Of a DNA stretch of 64,000 bases, positions 47,067 through 56,364 are shown in pieces. The notes beneath the pieces were generated by a model. The model was not told the DNA's origin. It ran no database searches and saw only the letters and a program-made list of their open reading frames with translations. Each line of letters starts with the position of its first letter. Position 1 is the stretch's first letter. Both the position numbers and the translations under genes were made by a program. Source of the DNA: Ignavibacteria bacterium (GTDB lineage: Bacteria > Bacteroidota > Ignavibacteria > Tepidaquicellales > Tepidaquicellaceae); contig JAFGII010000043.1 in NCBI GenBank assembly GCA_016929695.1, forward strand, positions 1 to 64,000. The letters are read 5' to 3'.

Positions 47067-48476
47067 CTAAATATTAATCGCTTCGCCGTATGCTACTCCT
47101 GCTGCCTCCATTATAGTTTCAGAAAGTGTCGGATGTGCATGTATCATTTTTATTATAGATGCGCCCGTACCTTCCATAGATTTAAAAGCAACAATTTCGG
47201 CAATGAGTTCGGTTGCTTCGGGTCCGACTATGTGTGCACCAAGCAGTTCTCCGTATTTCGCATCGAATATTAATTTTGTCATTCCTGCCGTCTCACCCAT
47301 AGCCCTTGCTTTCCCGCTTGCCGAGAAAGGAAACTTCCCTATCCTGATGTCATACCCTGATTCTTTCGCTTTCGCTTCCGTCAATCCGACTGATGCAACC
47401 TGAGGCTGACAGTATGTACATCCGGGAATATTACCGTAATTTATATCGTGTGAATGAAGCCCTTTAATTTTTTCAACACAGTTTATTGCTTCTGCGGATG
47501 CAACGTGTGCCAGCCAGGGCTTCCCTTTCGGGTCTATTAACGCTACATCACCTATTGCATATATCCCTTCAACATTTGTTTTATAATCCGAATTAACTTG
47601 TATTGCATTCTTGAATAATTCGACACCTGCATCTTCAAGTCCGAGATTTTCAATATTACCGGTCACTCCGATTGCAAGCAAAACCGCATCCGATTCTATT
47701 ACTTCATTGTTATCGCCCGATACTGTAGTGAAGACCTTTCCCTCTTTTATTTCAACATTCTCGGTTTTTGTGTTTATCATAATTTTCATTTTCTTTTTCT
47801 TGAATTCCCTTGCGACAACATCGGATATTTCTTTGTCTTCTATCGGTAATATCGACGGCAGCATTTCGATTATTGTAATTTCACTTCCGAATGCATTATA
47901 AAAATATGCAAATTCCATTCCGATTGCACCGCTTCCTACTATAGTTATTTTTTTTGGAACTTCCGTCTGAAGCATCGCACCTGTTGAAGACAATATTTTC
48001 TTTTCGTCAAATTTAATACTCCCGAGCGTTCTTGCCCGTGCACCTGTTGCAATTATAGTATGTTTTGATTGAACGGTATCAGTTAATTTATCGTCATTAT
48101 CATAAACCGATATGCTTTTATCTTTATTCAATTTTCCTGTCCCGTTAATAACTGTTATCTTGTTTTTCTTCATAAGAAACTGAACACCTTTTTCAGATGA
48201 AGATGCCACATCCCTTGATCTCTTGATTATTTTCGGAAAATCGAATGTAATGTTTCCCGTATTCCCGAATCCGAACTGTTCCGAATGTTTAAACATATTA
48301 TATATTTCAGCATTTCTTAATAGTGCTTTTGTCGGAATGCACCCCCAGTTAAGGCATACTCCACCGAGTCTGTCCTTTTCTATTATGGCAGTCTTAAATC
48401 CCAGTTGTGCAGCCCTTATTGCCGCTGTGTATCCGCCGGGACCGCTTCCGATTATCGTTAAATCAAAATTTTGCAT
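47067..48476 (-). CDS. lpdA: dihydrolipoyl dehydrogenase (E3)
   Basis: The 469-aa flavoenzyme has an N-terminal FAD site IGSGPGGYTAAIRAAQLG, the redox disulfide GGVCLNWGCIPTKALL, a central NAD site (IVGSGAIGMEFAYFY), a second FAD contact YAIGDVA, and the C-terminal HAHPTLSE with the catalytic His-Glu pair. It reoxidises dihydrolipoyl groups of 2-oxoacid dehydrogenase and glycine cleavage complexes. It lies 31 bp downstream of the fused E1 gene, so the two are probably cotranscribed. No E2 gene is in the group. Confidence 0.95.
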   Translation of the reverse strand: MQNFDLTIIGSGPGGYTAAIRAAQLGFKTAIIEKDRLGGVCLNWGCIPTKALLRNAEIYNMFKHSEQFGFGNTGNITFDFPKIIKRSRDVASSSEKGVQFLMKKNKITVINGTGKLNKDKSISVYDNDDKLTDTVQSKHTIIATGARARTLGSIKFDEKKILSSTGAMLQTEVPKKITIVGSGAIGMEFAYFYNAFGSEITIIEMLPSILPIEDKEISDVVAREFKKKKMKIMINTKTENVEIKEGKVFTTVSGDNNEVIESDAVLLAIGVTGNIENLGLEDAGVELFKNAIQVNSDYKTNVEGIYAIGDVALIDPKGKPWLAHVASAEAINCVEKIKGLHSHDINYGNIPGCTYCQPQVASVGLTEAKAKESGYDIRIGKFPFSASGKARAMGETAGMTKLIFDAKYGELLGAHIVGPEATELIAEIVAFKSMEGTGASIIKMIHAHPTLSETIMEAAGVAYGEAINI

Positions 48477-48507
48477 TTTATATAGAATTTAATTAATAAA
48501 ATTATTT

Positions 48508-50565
48508 TTAATATTTTGCCATTTCCTCACATGCTTTCAGTATCCAGTCGTCCTGAGGAAGCGCGGTTTTCTCTAAAATGGGGTGGAACGGTATATGCAC
48601 ATCAAGTCCCGCAACTCTTTTTATAGGTGCGTCAAGATATTCAAATGCATTTTCAGCAATCTGGGAAACTATTTCTGCTCCAAATCCCTGAAACTTTGAA
48701 TCTTCATATACGACAATCACTTTTCCTGTTTTCTTTACAGATTTAAAAATTGTTTCCATATCAAGCGGAACTATAGTCCTGATATCAATTACTTCGACAC
48801 CCACATTTCTCTTCTCCATTTCTCTCGAAGCCCTTAAACATTTTTCTACCATAGCACCGTAAGCAATAAGCGTAATATCATCCCCTTCTCTCTTGATTAA
48901 CGCTTTTCCGAAAGATATTAAATATTCTGAAGAAGGTTCGGGAGATTTTGCATATGCCTGCCGGTATAGAAATTTATGTTCAAGGAACAGCACAGGGTCA
49001 TTCAGTCTGCAGGCAGTTTTTAAAAGCCCCTTAGCATCTGCAGCATTGGAAGGATATGCAATCAGTAATCCGTGAGATTTTGCAAATAGTGCTTCTATGT
49101 TTTGCGAATGATATATTCCGCCTCCAATGTATCCGCCGACAGCCACTCTGATAACTAAAGGAGATGAAAACGAATTATTTGAACGATATCTCAATGTTGC
49201 AAGTTCGTCTCGTATCTGCATCATAGCAGGAAAAATATAATCCGCAAACTGAATTTCAACAACAGGTTTTAATCCCGTTACTGCCATTCCGATAGCCGTT
49301 CCCACGATTGATGCTTCTGCAAGGGGAGAATTGAAAACCCTTTCATCACCGAATTTTGTTGACAGTCCTTTTGTAGCGGTAAACACTCCGCCTTTCCCGT
49401 CGGCAATATCTTCTCCGTATATGAGCATGTTCGGATTTTGTTCCATTTCTTCGTGTAATGCGTGATTGATTGCATCTACCATCACAATCGGTTGACCTTC
49501 ATTACCGGTTTTCCCATATTCGATTTTCGGTTGTTCGCTTTCAGGTGCATACATAAAATCAAGTATTGTTGCAGGGTCGGGATTCGGTTCATTTAACACT
49601 TCATCGCTTATTTCCCGAATTTCTTCCGTTAATTCATTTCTTATTTTTTCAAGATTTTCTTTGACAGTAATCTTATTATCAATAAGGAAAAATTCATATT
49701 TTGTAATCGGGTCATTTTCACGGTCTTTTTCGAGTGATTCCTTAGAACGGTATTTTTCCTGAGCATCTGAAATTGAATGAGAACGCAATCTTACTACATC
49801 AGCATAAATTAAAGACGGTCCTTCACCCTCTCTCGCAAGACGTACTGCCTCTTTGGCGGTTCCGTAACTTAACAAAAAATCCGTTCCGTTAATGTGAAAC
49901 CTGCTTAGTCCTTCGAAACCGGATAAAGCTTTGTATATGGACCCGCCTGCGGTTTGATTTTCAACGGGAACCGATATCGCATAACTGTTATTCTGAATAA
50001 CGAAAATCACGGGAAGTTTTTCCCTTGCCGCCCAGTTTGCCGCTTCAAAAAATTCGCCTTCGGATGTTGAACCTTCTCCGCCTGTCACATATACAATCTC
50101 ATCTGTCTTCCTGAACCTACAGCTCAATGCTGTTCCCACTGCCTGAAGATATTGCGAGCCGGTCGGGGAAGATGAAGTCGGAATACGTAATTCTTTGCTT
50201 CCGAGATGTAAATTCATCTGTCTGCCTCCGGTAAACGGGTCTGTCGCTTTCGCCATATTGTGCCTTATAAAATCCCTTGCTGTTAAACCCGCCGCAATAC
50301 CAAGTGCAGTATCACGGTAATAAGTATAAAACCAGTCCTTCCCGGGTTTCATCGCCATTGCCATTGCAACCTGTATCGCTTCGTGCCCGGAACCTGAAAT
50401 TAGAAAATAGGCTTTCCCCTGTTTTATTAATGCTTCAGTACGGTCATCGAGCAGTCTTGCTGTCAGCATATATTTATACGCATCAAGAAGTTGTATATCC
50501 GACAACTGAAAATAGTTCGAAATATCTTCAATGTAACTTCTGTTTTTTTGTCTTTTTGTCTTCAT
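48508..50565 (-). CDS. 2-oxoacid dehydrogenase E1, fused alpha and beta subunits
   Basis: The 685-aa protein joins both subunits of an alpha2beta2-type E1. The alpha part (about 1-340) has the TPP-binding segment TGGEGSTSEGEFFEAANWAA and IQNNSYAISVP. The beta part (about 352-685) has MLIYGEDIADGKGGVFTATKGL, FNSPLAEASIVGTAIGMA and ADYIFPAMMQI. This architecture occurs in branched-chain 2-oxoacid or pyruvate dehydrogenases of Bacteroidota and Chlorobiota. It decarboxylates the 2-oxoacid and acylates the E2 lipoyl group. E3 (lpdA) follows, but E2 is missing locally. Branched-chain and pyruvate substrates cannot be told apart here. Confidence 0.92.
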   Translation of the reverse strand: MKTKRQKNRSYIEDISNYFQLSDIQLLDAYKYMLTARLLDDRTEALIKQGKAYFLISGSGHEAIQVAMAMAMKPGKDWFYTYYRDTALGIAAGLTARDFIRHNMAKATDPFTGGRQMNLHLGSKELRIPTSSSPTGSQYLQAVGTALSCRFRKTDEIVYVTGGEGSTSEGEFFEAANWAAREKLPVIFVIQNNSYAISVPVENQTAGGSIYKALSGFEGLSRFHINGTDFLLSYGTAKEAVRLAREGEGPSLIYADVVRLRSHSISDAQEKYRSKESLEKDRENDPITKYEFFLIDNKITVKENLEKIRNELTEEIREISDEVLNEPNPDPATILDFMYAPESEQPKIEYGKTGNEGQPIVMVDAINHALHEEMEQNPNMLIYGEDIADGKGGVFTATKGLSTKFGDERVFNSPLAEASIVGTAIGMAVTGLKPVVEIQFADYIFPAMMQIRDELATLRYRSNNSFSSPLVIRVAVGGYIGGGIYHSQNIEALFAKSHGLLIAYPSNAADAKGLLKTACRLNDPVLFLEHKFLYRQAYAKSPEPSSEYLISFGKALIKREGDDITLIAYGAMVEKCLRASREMEKRNVGVEVIDIRTIVPLDMETIFKSVKKTGKVIVVYEDSKFQGFGAEIVSQIAENAFEYLDAPIKRVAGLDVHIPFHPILEKTALPQDDWILKACEEMAKY

Positions 50566-50897
50566 TAATTCGGATTTCTTTTTATAAATTAATAATGTTG
50601 TTTAATAAATGATATTTATTTTTTAAGAACTGTTTAAATAAATTTATTTTACAACCTGTAAATTTTGAAACATAAATAAATATAAGAAAATTCAAATAAA
50701 CAAAATGGATTATTTCTCATCCGATGAGCGGAGGATTCTGTGAGATAATTTGCTGGAGTGTGAAAATTACCGTATTGGACAAAATCGTTAATACTATTCC
50801 CTAAGATAACATTTTAAGCATCAAGAGGGAGTCATTACGCAGTTACTTTTTTTGTATTAAGATGTAAAAATTATTTAACTAGTCCTTTGTGAATTAA
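50566..50897. other. 332-bp intergenic region, nothing recognised
   Basis: This AT-rich gap lies between two leftward genes. It contains an imperfect inverted stretch around 50710-50752 but no good terminator, promoter consensus, RNA gene or supported reading frame. Confidence 0.45.
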
Positions 50898-52391
50898 TCA
50901 ATCCCGCATATTTTCCTTATCCGTAAGTAATACCATTCTGTAATGATAACCGTATATTGAATGCGTGACGGCTTCCGATATTAAAAAGGGTTTTCTTAAA
51001 ATCGTCCAGAACATTAATTTCCAGAAATGATATTTTCCTTTCCCAAGTATGCCTATTTTCCAGACTGCTTTTGATAATGCTTTTAATTGTACACTTAATG
51101 ATAATTTTGAATATATGGCAATTTTATTATATTCTTTCAGATAAGTGATAATCCTTTTATAATAATACTTAGGAGAAAATATTGTATCAATAACTTTTTT
51201 ATATCCCGTCATTAAAGAATTAATATTCATACCGGGAATGAAATTTAAGGTAAAGTCAGTGTTATCACCGGTTGGTGTCGCGATTATTCTTTTTTCTTTA
51301 TGAAGTCTTTTATATAATTGTGTCTCAGGAATAGCGTGCAGAAGTCCTACCATAGCGGTTACTATTCCGCTCTTTTGAATAAAAGAAATCATATTGTCAA
51401 ATGTATTCGGAGTGTCTGTATCAAATCCCAGAATGAAACCGCCCTGAACTTCAAGTCCACTGCGCTGTATTATCTTCACTTTCTCAACCAGGTTCTTTTT
51501 AGTGTTGTGAAGTTTTCCGCAGGACAAGAGTCCTTCTTCTTCTGGTGTCTCTATTCCGATAAATACAGAATCAAAGTTCGCTTTCTGCATAAGTGCCAGC
51601 AGTTTTTCATCATCCGCCAGATTTATTGAAGCCTCCGTAAACAATGTGAACGGTTTATTTTTTTTATCCATCCATTCCACAATTTTCTCAAGAATCCTTG
51701 CGGCTCCGATTTTATTGCCTATAAAATTATCATCAACAATGAAAACGCCTCCCCGCCATCCGTAATTATACAGTGCGTCCATTTCATTTATTACCTGTTC
51801 GGGTGATTTCAGTCTCGGCACCCTGCCGTTCATAATTATAATATCGCAAAATTCGCAACTGAACGGACAGCCCCGCGATATCTGCATTGATAATGATGAA
51901 TAATCATTTTTATTAATTAACGTCCATTCGGGGACGGGAGTATTTACTAAATCAGGTTTTTCGTCTGATGTATAAATCTTTTTTAGTGTTTTATTCTCAA
52001 GGTCTTTTAGAAATAAAGGGATTGTCGCCTCGCCTTCATTTAAGACAAAGCAGTCAACATTTTTAAAATCGGGATAATCATTTGTAAAAAGAGGACCTCC
52101 CGCAACAATTAACTTTCCGAATGACTTTACTCTTTCAATGACTTCCTTAGCGGATTTCCTTTGAACAACCATTCCGCTGATAAAAACATAATCTGCCCAT
52201 TCTATATCCGAATCTCTTAATTCATAAGCATTCAAATCTATTAATTTTTTCTCCCATTCTTTCGGAAGCAATGAAGCGACCGTCAGGAGACCAAGCGGCG
52301 GTAATGATACTTTCTTATTAATAAACGGTAGAGCATGTTTAAAACTCCAGAATGTTGCAGGATATTCGGGATATATCAGAAGTACTTTCAT
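50898..52391 (-). CDS. B12-binding-domain radical SAM protein
   Basis: The 497-aa protein has an N-terminal cobalamin-binding-like Rossmann domain (about 1-145; LPPLGLLTVASLLP, VFISGMVVQRKSA, IVAGGPLFTNDYPD). A radical SAM domain follows with the cluster motif C175-PFS-C179-EF-C182. The C-terminal part (about 380-480) is basic and membrane-proximal in character, like DUF4070 proteins. Relatives include methyltransferases and hopanoid-related enzymes that act on lipids. It stands alone, so the substrate cannot be inferred from context. The DxHxxG cobalamin motif is not obvious, so B12 binding is uncertain. Confidence 0.88.
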   Translation of the reverse strand: MKVLLIYPEYPATFWSFKHALPFINKKVSLPPLGLLTVASLLPKEWEKKLIDLNAYELRDSDIEWADYVFISGMVVQRKSAKEVIERVKSFGKLIVAGGPLFTNDYPDFKNVDCFVLNEGEATIPLFLKDLENKTLKKIYTSDEKPDLVNTPVPEWTLINKNDYSSLSMQISRGCPFSCEFCDIIIMNGRVPRLKSPEQVINEMDALYNYGWRGGVFIVDDNFIGNKIGAARILEKIVEWMDKKNKPFTLFTEASINLADDEKLLALMQKANFDSVFIGIETPEEEGLLSCGKLHNTKKNLVEKVKIIQRSGLEVQGGFILGFDTDTPNTFDNMISFIQKSGIVTAMVGLLHAIPETQLYKRLHKEKRIIATPTGDNTDFTLNFIPGMNINSLMTGYKKVIDTIFSPKYYYKRIITYLKEYNKIAIYSKLSLSVQLKALSKAVWKIGILGKGKYHFWKLMFWTILRKPFLISEAVTHSIYGYHYRMVLLTDKENMRD

Positions 52392-52543
52392 ATTATTTAT
52401 TTATTTATTATCGAAATACTTTCGGAAAAAAATTATTAATATTTCAATTCGTAAAATATCTGAACCGGGGATGTTCTGACTGCACCGGACAAATACGCAC
52501 AATCTGATTTTTTTTTGTTCTTTTTCATTTCTATTTCAATAAA

Positions 52544-52580
52544 TCTTATGCGGGTTCAGGATTATTGAATCCGCATAAGA
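52544..52580 (-). terminator. stem-loop terminator after the small barrel gene
   Basis: A 15-bp stem (52544-52558 with 52566-52580) with one G-T pair encloses a 7-nt loop. It lies 15 bp after the end of the leftward gene at 52595. The following T-run on the minus strand is weak (TTTATT), but the length and G+C content of the stem make termination likely. Confidence 0.75.
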
Positions 52581-52594
52581 AAATTTAAAAAATA

Positions 52595-53092
52595 TTAGAA
52601 ATAATATCTTACTCCTAATGCTGCGTTAACTGAACCTTTTGAAGTCGGACTCAGGTCGAGTATCGGTACAATTTCTAAAAATACATCAACAGGTACTTCG
52701 GAGAATTGATAAGAAATTCCAAAAGGAACTCTGATTCCAATTCTCGCATCGGTCTCACCGTGCTTTTCATTTTTTAATTTAATTCTGCCACCAACACCAA
52801 GATACAAAGGTAACCTCGGTTCATTAAAGACATTGTAAAAATGATATAAGTAATCGCCGTGAATATGAACAGAGCCCTCATTAAGAAACGACCATCCTAA
52901 ACCGCCGTCTATTGCAGAACGTTCTGAAATCCAGCCTTTCATTGAAAGCCCGGTCGGCTCTCCAAACATTATACCCATACCAACACCGGATTGCTGGGAT
53001 TGTGCTGTTCCCGTAAAACAAATAACTAAAAACATTGCAAACACTAACATTTTCATAACGTTCCATCTGATTCTGATTCCGTAATTTTTCAT
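52595..53092 (-). CDS. small outer-membrane beta-barrel protein
   Basis: The 165-aa product has a signal peptide (cleavage near QS-QQSG) and a compact barrel of about eight strands, with GVGMGIMFGEPTGLSMKGW, YLGVGGRIKL and a C-terminal VRYYF outer-membrane insertion signal. The assigned start gives an extended basic N-region; a start 12 codons later (MKMLVFAMF) would give a more usual signal peptide. The function is unknown. A good stem-loop follows the gene, and the divergent gap upstream leads to kaiC. Confidence 0.8.
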   Translation of the reverse strand: MKNYGIRIRWNVMKMLVFAMFLVICFTGTAQSQQSGVGMGIMFGEPTGLSMKGWISERSAIDGGLGWSFLNEGSVHIHGDYLYHFYNVFNEPRLPLYLGVGGRIKLKNEKHGETDARIGIRVPFGISYQFSEVPVDVFLEIVPILDLSPTSKGSVNAALGVRYYF

Positions 53093-53358
53093 TTCATTGT
53101 TTTATTTAATTTTATAAAAGTCTTACTCAATTTAAAGAAATTAAAAGCATTAAGTAATAGTGCAGAGGAATGAAAATGGGATTAATCCTTTTTTAGTCCA
53201 TTCGGACTATATAATTATTATACTATTCTAAGTATCTTATTACAAATATATGATAAAATGTATGTAACATTAATAATATGATAACCGGAAGAATAAATGA
53301 AAATGAAATTATTAAAAGTACATTGAAATGAAAAAATTAATTTGGGAGATAATAAAAA

Positions 53359-55059
53359 ATGAAAAAAAGAAATGCTGAATTTAAACGCAAAACTATTCCA
53401 AAAGCCCCGACAAGTATTCAGGGATTAGATGAAATCACGGGCGGAGGATTGCCAAAAGGAAGACCGACCCTTGTATGCGGAGGTGCGGGCTGTGGAAAGA
53501 CACTCTTTTCAATCGAGTTTCTCGTTCACGGTGCAACACTTTACAATGAACCCGGCGTATTTATTTCATTCGAGGAAACGGAGAAAGAACTCATTGAAAA
53601 CGTAGCATCACTGGGATTCAATCTGGATAAACTTATAGCAAACAAAATGATATGGCTTGAACACATTCACATTGAACGGAGTGAAATTGAAGAAAGAGGT
53701 GAATACGATTTGAAAAGTTTGTTTGTTCGCATCCACCGTGCAATTGAAAGCATCGGCGCTAAGCGCGTTGTACTGGATACTATTGAATCACTCTTTTCAG
53801 CACTGCCAAATCCTACTGTTATACGTACGGAACTGCGCCGGCTATTCGGCTGGCTTAAAAAGAAAGGTGTTACGGCAATAATCACGGGCGAAAAGGGCGA
53901 TGGTACTCTTACACGCCAGGGATTGGAAGAATATGTCTCCGATTGTGTAATTCTGCTTGACCACCGCGTTAGCGAACAATCATCAATAAGGCGATTACGT
54001 ATTGTTAAATATCGCGGTTCAACGCACGGTACGAACGAATATCCTTTTCTGATTGATGAAGACGGTTTTTCTGTCCTGCCTGTTACATCGCTGGGACTGA
54101 ATAACATTTCATCCAAAGAAAGAATTTCCACCGGTATTCCGCGCCTTGACACAATGCTTTCCGGTAAAGGTTACTTTCGCGGCAGTACAATTCTTGTTTC
54201 AGGCACCGCCGGTACCGGTAAGACAAGTCTTGCGGCGCAGTTTGTTGAAGCAGCATGCAAGCGGGGAGAACGAGTTCTTTATTTTGCTTTCGAAGAATCC
54301 CCGAGCCAGTTTATGCGGAATATGGCTTCAATCGGGATACATCTGGAACCCTGGGTAAAAAAAGGATTGCTTCACTTCCATGCTACTCGTCCGACACTCC
54401 ACGGGCTGGAACATCATCTGACTACTACTATCAAGTTAATTAATAAAGTTAAACCTCAAATAGTTGTTCTTGACCCGATTGATGCATTCGTAATAGGAGG
54501 AAACCAGACCGAAGTAAAAATAATGTTACTGCGTCTTGTGGATTATTTGAAAATGAGAAATATCACTGCATTTTTCGCAAGTCTCACTAACTCAGGCGAT
54601 AACCAGGAACTTACAGATATGGCAATATCATCCCTTATTGACACATGGCTGCTACTGCGTGATATTGAAATCGGCGGTGAGCGGAACAAAGGTTTGTATA
54701 TTCTTAAATCCCGCGGTATGTCGCACTCTAATCAGATTCGGGAGTTCATTCTGACCGACCACGGAATTGAACTGCTTGATGTTTATATTGGTCCTGAAGG
54801 TGTATTAACAGGCTCGGCACGGTTATCACAGGAAGCAAAAAACGATGAATCACAAATATTGCGCCAGCAGGAAATAGAGCGCAGACAATTCGGACTGGAA
54901 CTTAAACGCGCTGCAATGGATGCTCAAATCATAGTTTTACAATCTGAATTTAAAGCAGAAGAATCGGAAACACTTAAACTGATTGAGATGGAAAAAGCAA
55001 AGACCGAGAGATTCATTCTGGACCAGAAAAAAATGGCGAAGAGCAGAAAAGCAGATTAA
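53359..55059 (+). CDS. kaiC: KaiC-family double-domain ATPase
   Basis: The 566-aa protein has two RecA-like KaiC domains. CI (about 18-245) has Walker A GGAGCGKT at 41-48 and paired acidic residues in FISFEETEKE. CII (about 255-490) has Walker A GTAGTGKTS at 282-290 and FAFEESPSQ. The cyanobacterial autophosphorylation pair Ser431-Thr432 corresponds to Ser424-Ser425 (AISSLIDTW). After the core comes a charged coiled-coil tail (about 493-566). GGGAG lies 10 nt before the ATG. KaiA, KaiB and a SasA-type kinase are absent nearby. The gene looks richer in G+C than its neighbours. Timing or stress signalling is possible, but no role is shown. Confidence 0.93.
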   Translation: MKKRNAEFKRKTIPKAPTSIQGLDEITGGGLPKGRPTLVCGGAGCGKTLFSIEFLVHGATLYNEPGVFISFEETEKELIENVASLGFNLDKLIANKMIWLEHIHIERSEIEERGEYDLKSLFVRIHRAIESIGAKRVVLDTIESLFSALPNPTVIRTELRRLFGWLKKKGVTAIITGEKGDGTLTRQGLEEYVSDCVILLDHRVSEQSSIRRLRIVKYRGSTHGTNEYPFLIDEDGFSVLPVTSLGLNNISSKERISTGIPRLDTMLSGKGYFRGSTILVSGTAGTGKTSLAAQFVEAACKRGERVLYFAFEESPSQFMRNMASIGIHLEPWVKKGLLHFHATRPTLHGLEHHLTTTIKLINKVKPQIVVLDPIDAFVIGGNQTEVKIMLLRLVDYLKMRNITAFFASLTNSGDNQELTDMAISSLIDTWLLLRDIEIGGERNKGLYILKSRGMSHSNQIREFILTDHGIELLDVYIGPEGVLTGSARLSQEAKNDESQILRQQEIERRQFGLELKRAAMDAQIIVLQSEFKAEESETLKLIEMEKAKTERFILDQKKMAKSRKAD

Positions 55060-55210
55060 TTCATTAAAAGACCTGAATTACGGGTTAGAAAAGTTTTTAT
55101 TTAAAATTTGTTATTCACGCAACAAGTTTTATACAGTAATCAAATTTATAATGATGAATTTTTGTGGATTCCTTTTGATTACCCGGGACGGGAATGACAT
55201 TTACCCCACC

Positions 55211-55243
55211 AATCAATCAACCGGTCAACTAATCAATCAACCG
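55211..55243 (+). repeat. two 13-nt direct repeats, 20-bp period
   Basis: AATCAATCAACCG occurs at 55211-55223 and 55231-55243, with a partial third copy near 55260. The repeats lie in the 226-bp convergent gap after kaiC. They form no strong hairpin. The role is unknown. Confidence 0.5.
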
Positions 55244-55285
55244 TTGTTCTTAAATTCTTAATCAACCCTTCCATTATATTTGATG

Positions 55286-56335
55286 TTATCTGCTGTTCAT
55301 CTGCTGCAGTTGTTTTACCGTTTCTTCGAGTTTATTTATTCTCATTTCACGTTCTTCCAACTGCTGCTGTTTAATTTTTAATTTCATATTCAAATCAGAG
55401 ATATTTTGTTCATAATCTGTTTTATCCCAGTAACCGATATCTTCGAAATATCCTTTAAAAAGAAAATTGTGCTTTAGCGCCTCCATATTCTGGGAGAAAC
55501 TGAAAGAACCCTGTTCTAAATTTGCCGTTGTCTGGTCTGCATTCCTGATAAGAGATTTAAGATTATTTGCAAAACTTGTATCTGTTAATAAAGTACCCAC
55601 AACACTCTCGCTTGAGTTCATTTTCCTTGTTATTTCCGAAATATCCTGTGTAATACTTCTTATTTTCTGAGTCATCGGAATAACTTCGAGTGTTATTACA
55701 TCAACACTTGATGCTATACTGCCGAGTACATCATTAATTAATCCTGTTGATACCGTAAATCCGTGCATTGTGGAAACGACATCATTATACATAGTTTTAT
55801 CGTTGACTAATTGTCCCAGTGTTCCTTCTCCCTGGTCAACCTTTGAAACGATGTTTGCGAGGTCTTTAGTAAGTACGGCGGCATTTTCTCCGGTTTCCTT
55901 CAGGGATTTAAAAATATCTTCGGCGTCAATAGGTCTTATAGATTCAAGCAAATCACCGTTATTTACAGGCTCAAAACTTTCAGTTCCCGGTATTATATCA
56001 ACGATTTTATTTCCAATCAGTCCTTCAGAAACTACTTTTGCCTTTGAATCTTTTTTTATGAACTCTCTGACACTGCTAACTATAGTCATTTCTATCATTA
56101 CCGTATTTCCCGAGACTATATTTATCTTAGTAACTGTGCCGACATTAATACCGTTAAATCTCACGGTACTGCCCTCGAGCAAACCGCTGACAGTTTCAAA
56201 AACAGACTGAATCTTCATTGTAGAAGTAAACATATTCTGCTTGCTTCCGATTACGAAAATTGCAGCCAAAAAAAGACCTATGCCGATAATAATAAAAAAC
56301 GCTAGTACCAGTTTTGAACTTTTTTTCTTTTCCAT
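55286..56335 (-). CDS. mlaD: MCE/MlaD-family lipid transport protein
   Basis: The 349-aa protein has an N-terminal anchor (about 8-28), an MCE domain (about 37-120) with VSGLLEGSTVRFNGINVGTV and GLIGNKIVDIIPG, and a long helical tail ending in a heptad-rich coil (EEREMRINKLEETVKQLQQM). It would form the periplasmic ring of a lipid transporter with the ATPase and permease encoded just upstream (29- and 6-bp spacing). In E. coli the Mla pathway moves phospholipids between the membranes. MlaB and MlaC counterparts are not seen. A second MCE gene lies at 10201. Confidence 0.9.
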   Translation of the reverse strand: MEKKKSSKLVLAFFIIIGIGLFLAAIFVIGSKQNMFTSTMKIQSVFETVSGLLEGSTVRFNGINVGTVTKINIVSGNTVMIEMTIVSSVREFIKKDSKAKVVSEGLIGNKIVDIIPGTESFEPVNNGDLLESIRPIDAEDIFKSLKETGENAAVLTKDLANIVSKVDQGEGTLGQLVNDKTMYNDVVSTMHGFTVSTGLINDVLGSIASSVDVITLEVIPMTQKIRSITQDISEITRKMNSSESVVGTLLTDTSFANNLKSLIRNADQTTANLEQGSFSFSQNMEALKHNFLFKGYFEDIGYWDKTDYEQNISDLNMKLKIKQQQLEEREMRINKLEETVKQLQQMNSR

Positions 56336-56364
56336 ATTAATTATAATTTAAGTATTATTAAAAA

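Noticed and set aside
54983-55261. Plus-strand frame overlapping the kaiC end as a KaiB gene
   Set aside because: The translation shows no KaiB thioredoxin-like sequence and overlaps the kaiC tail; it looks like a chance frame.
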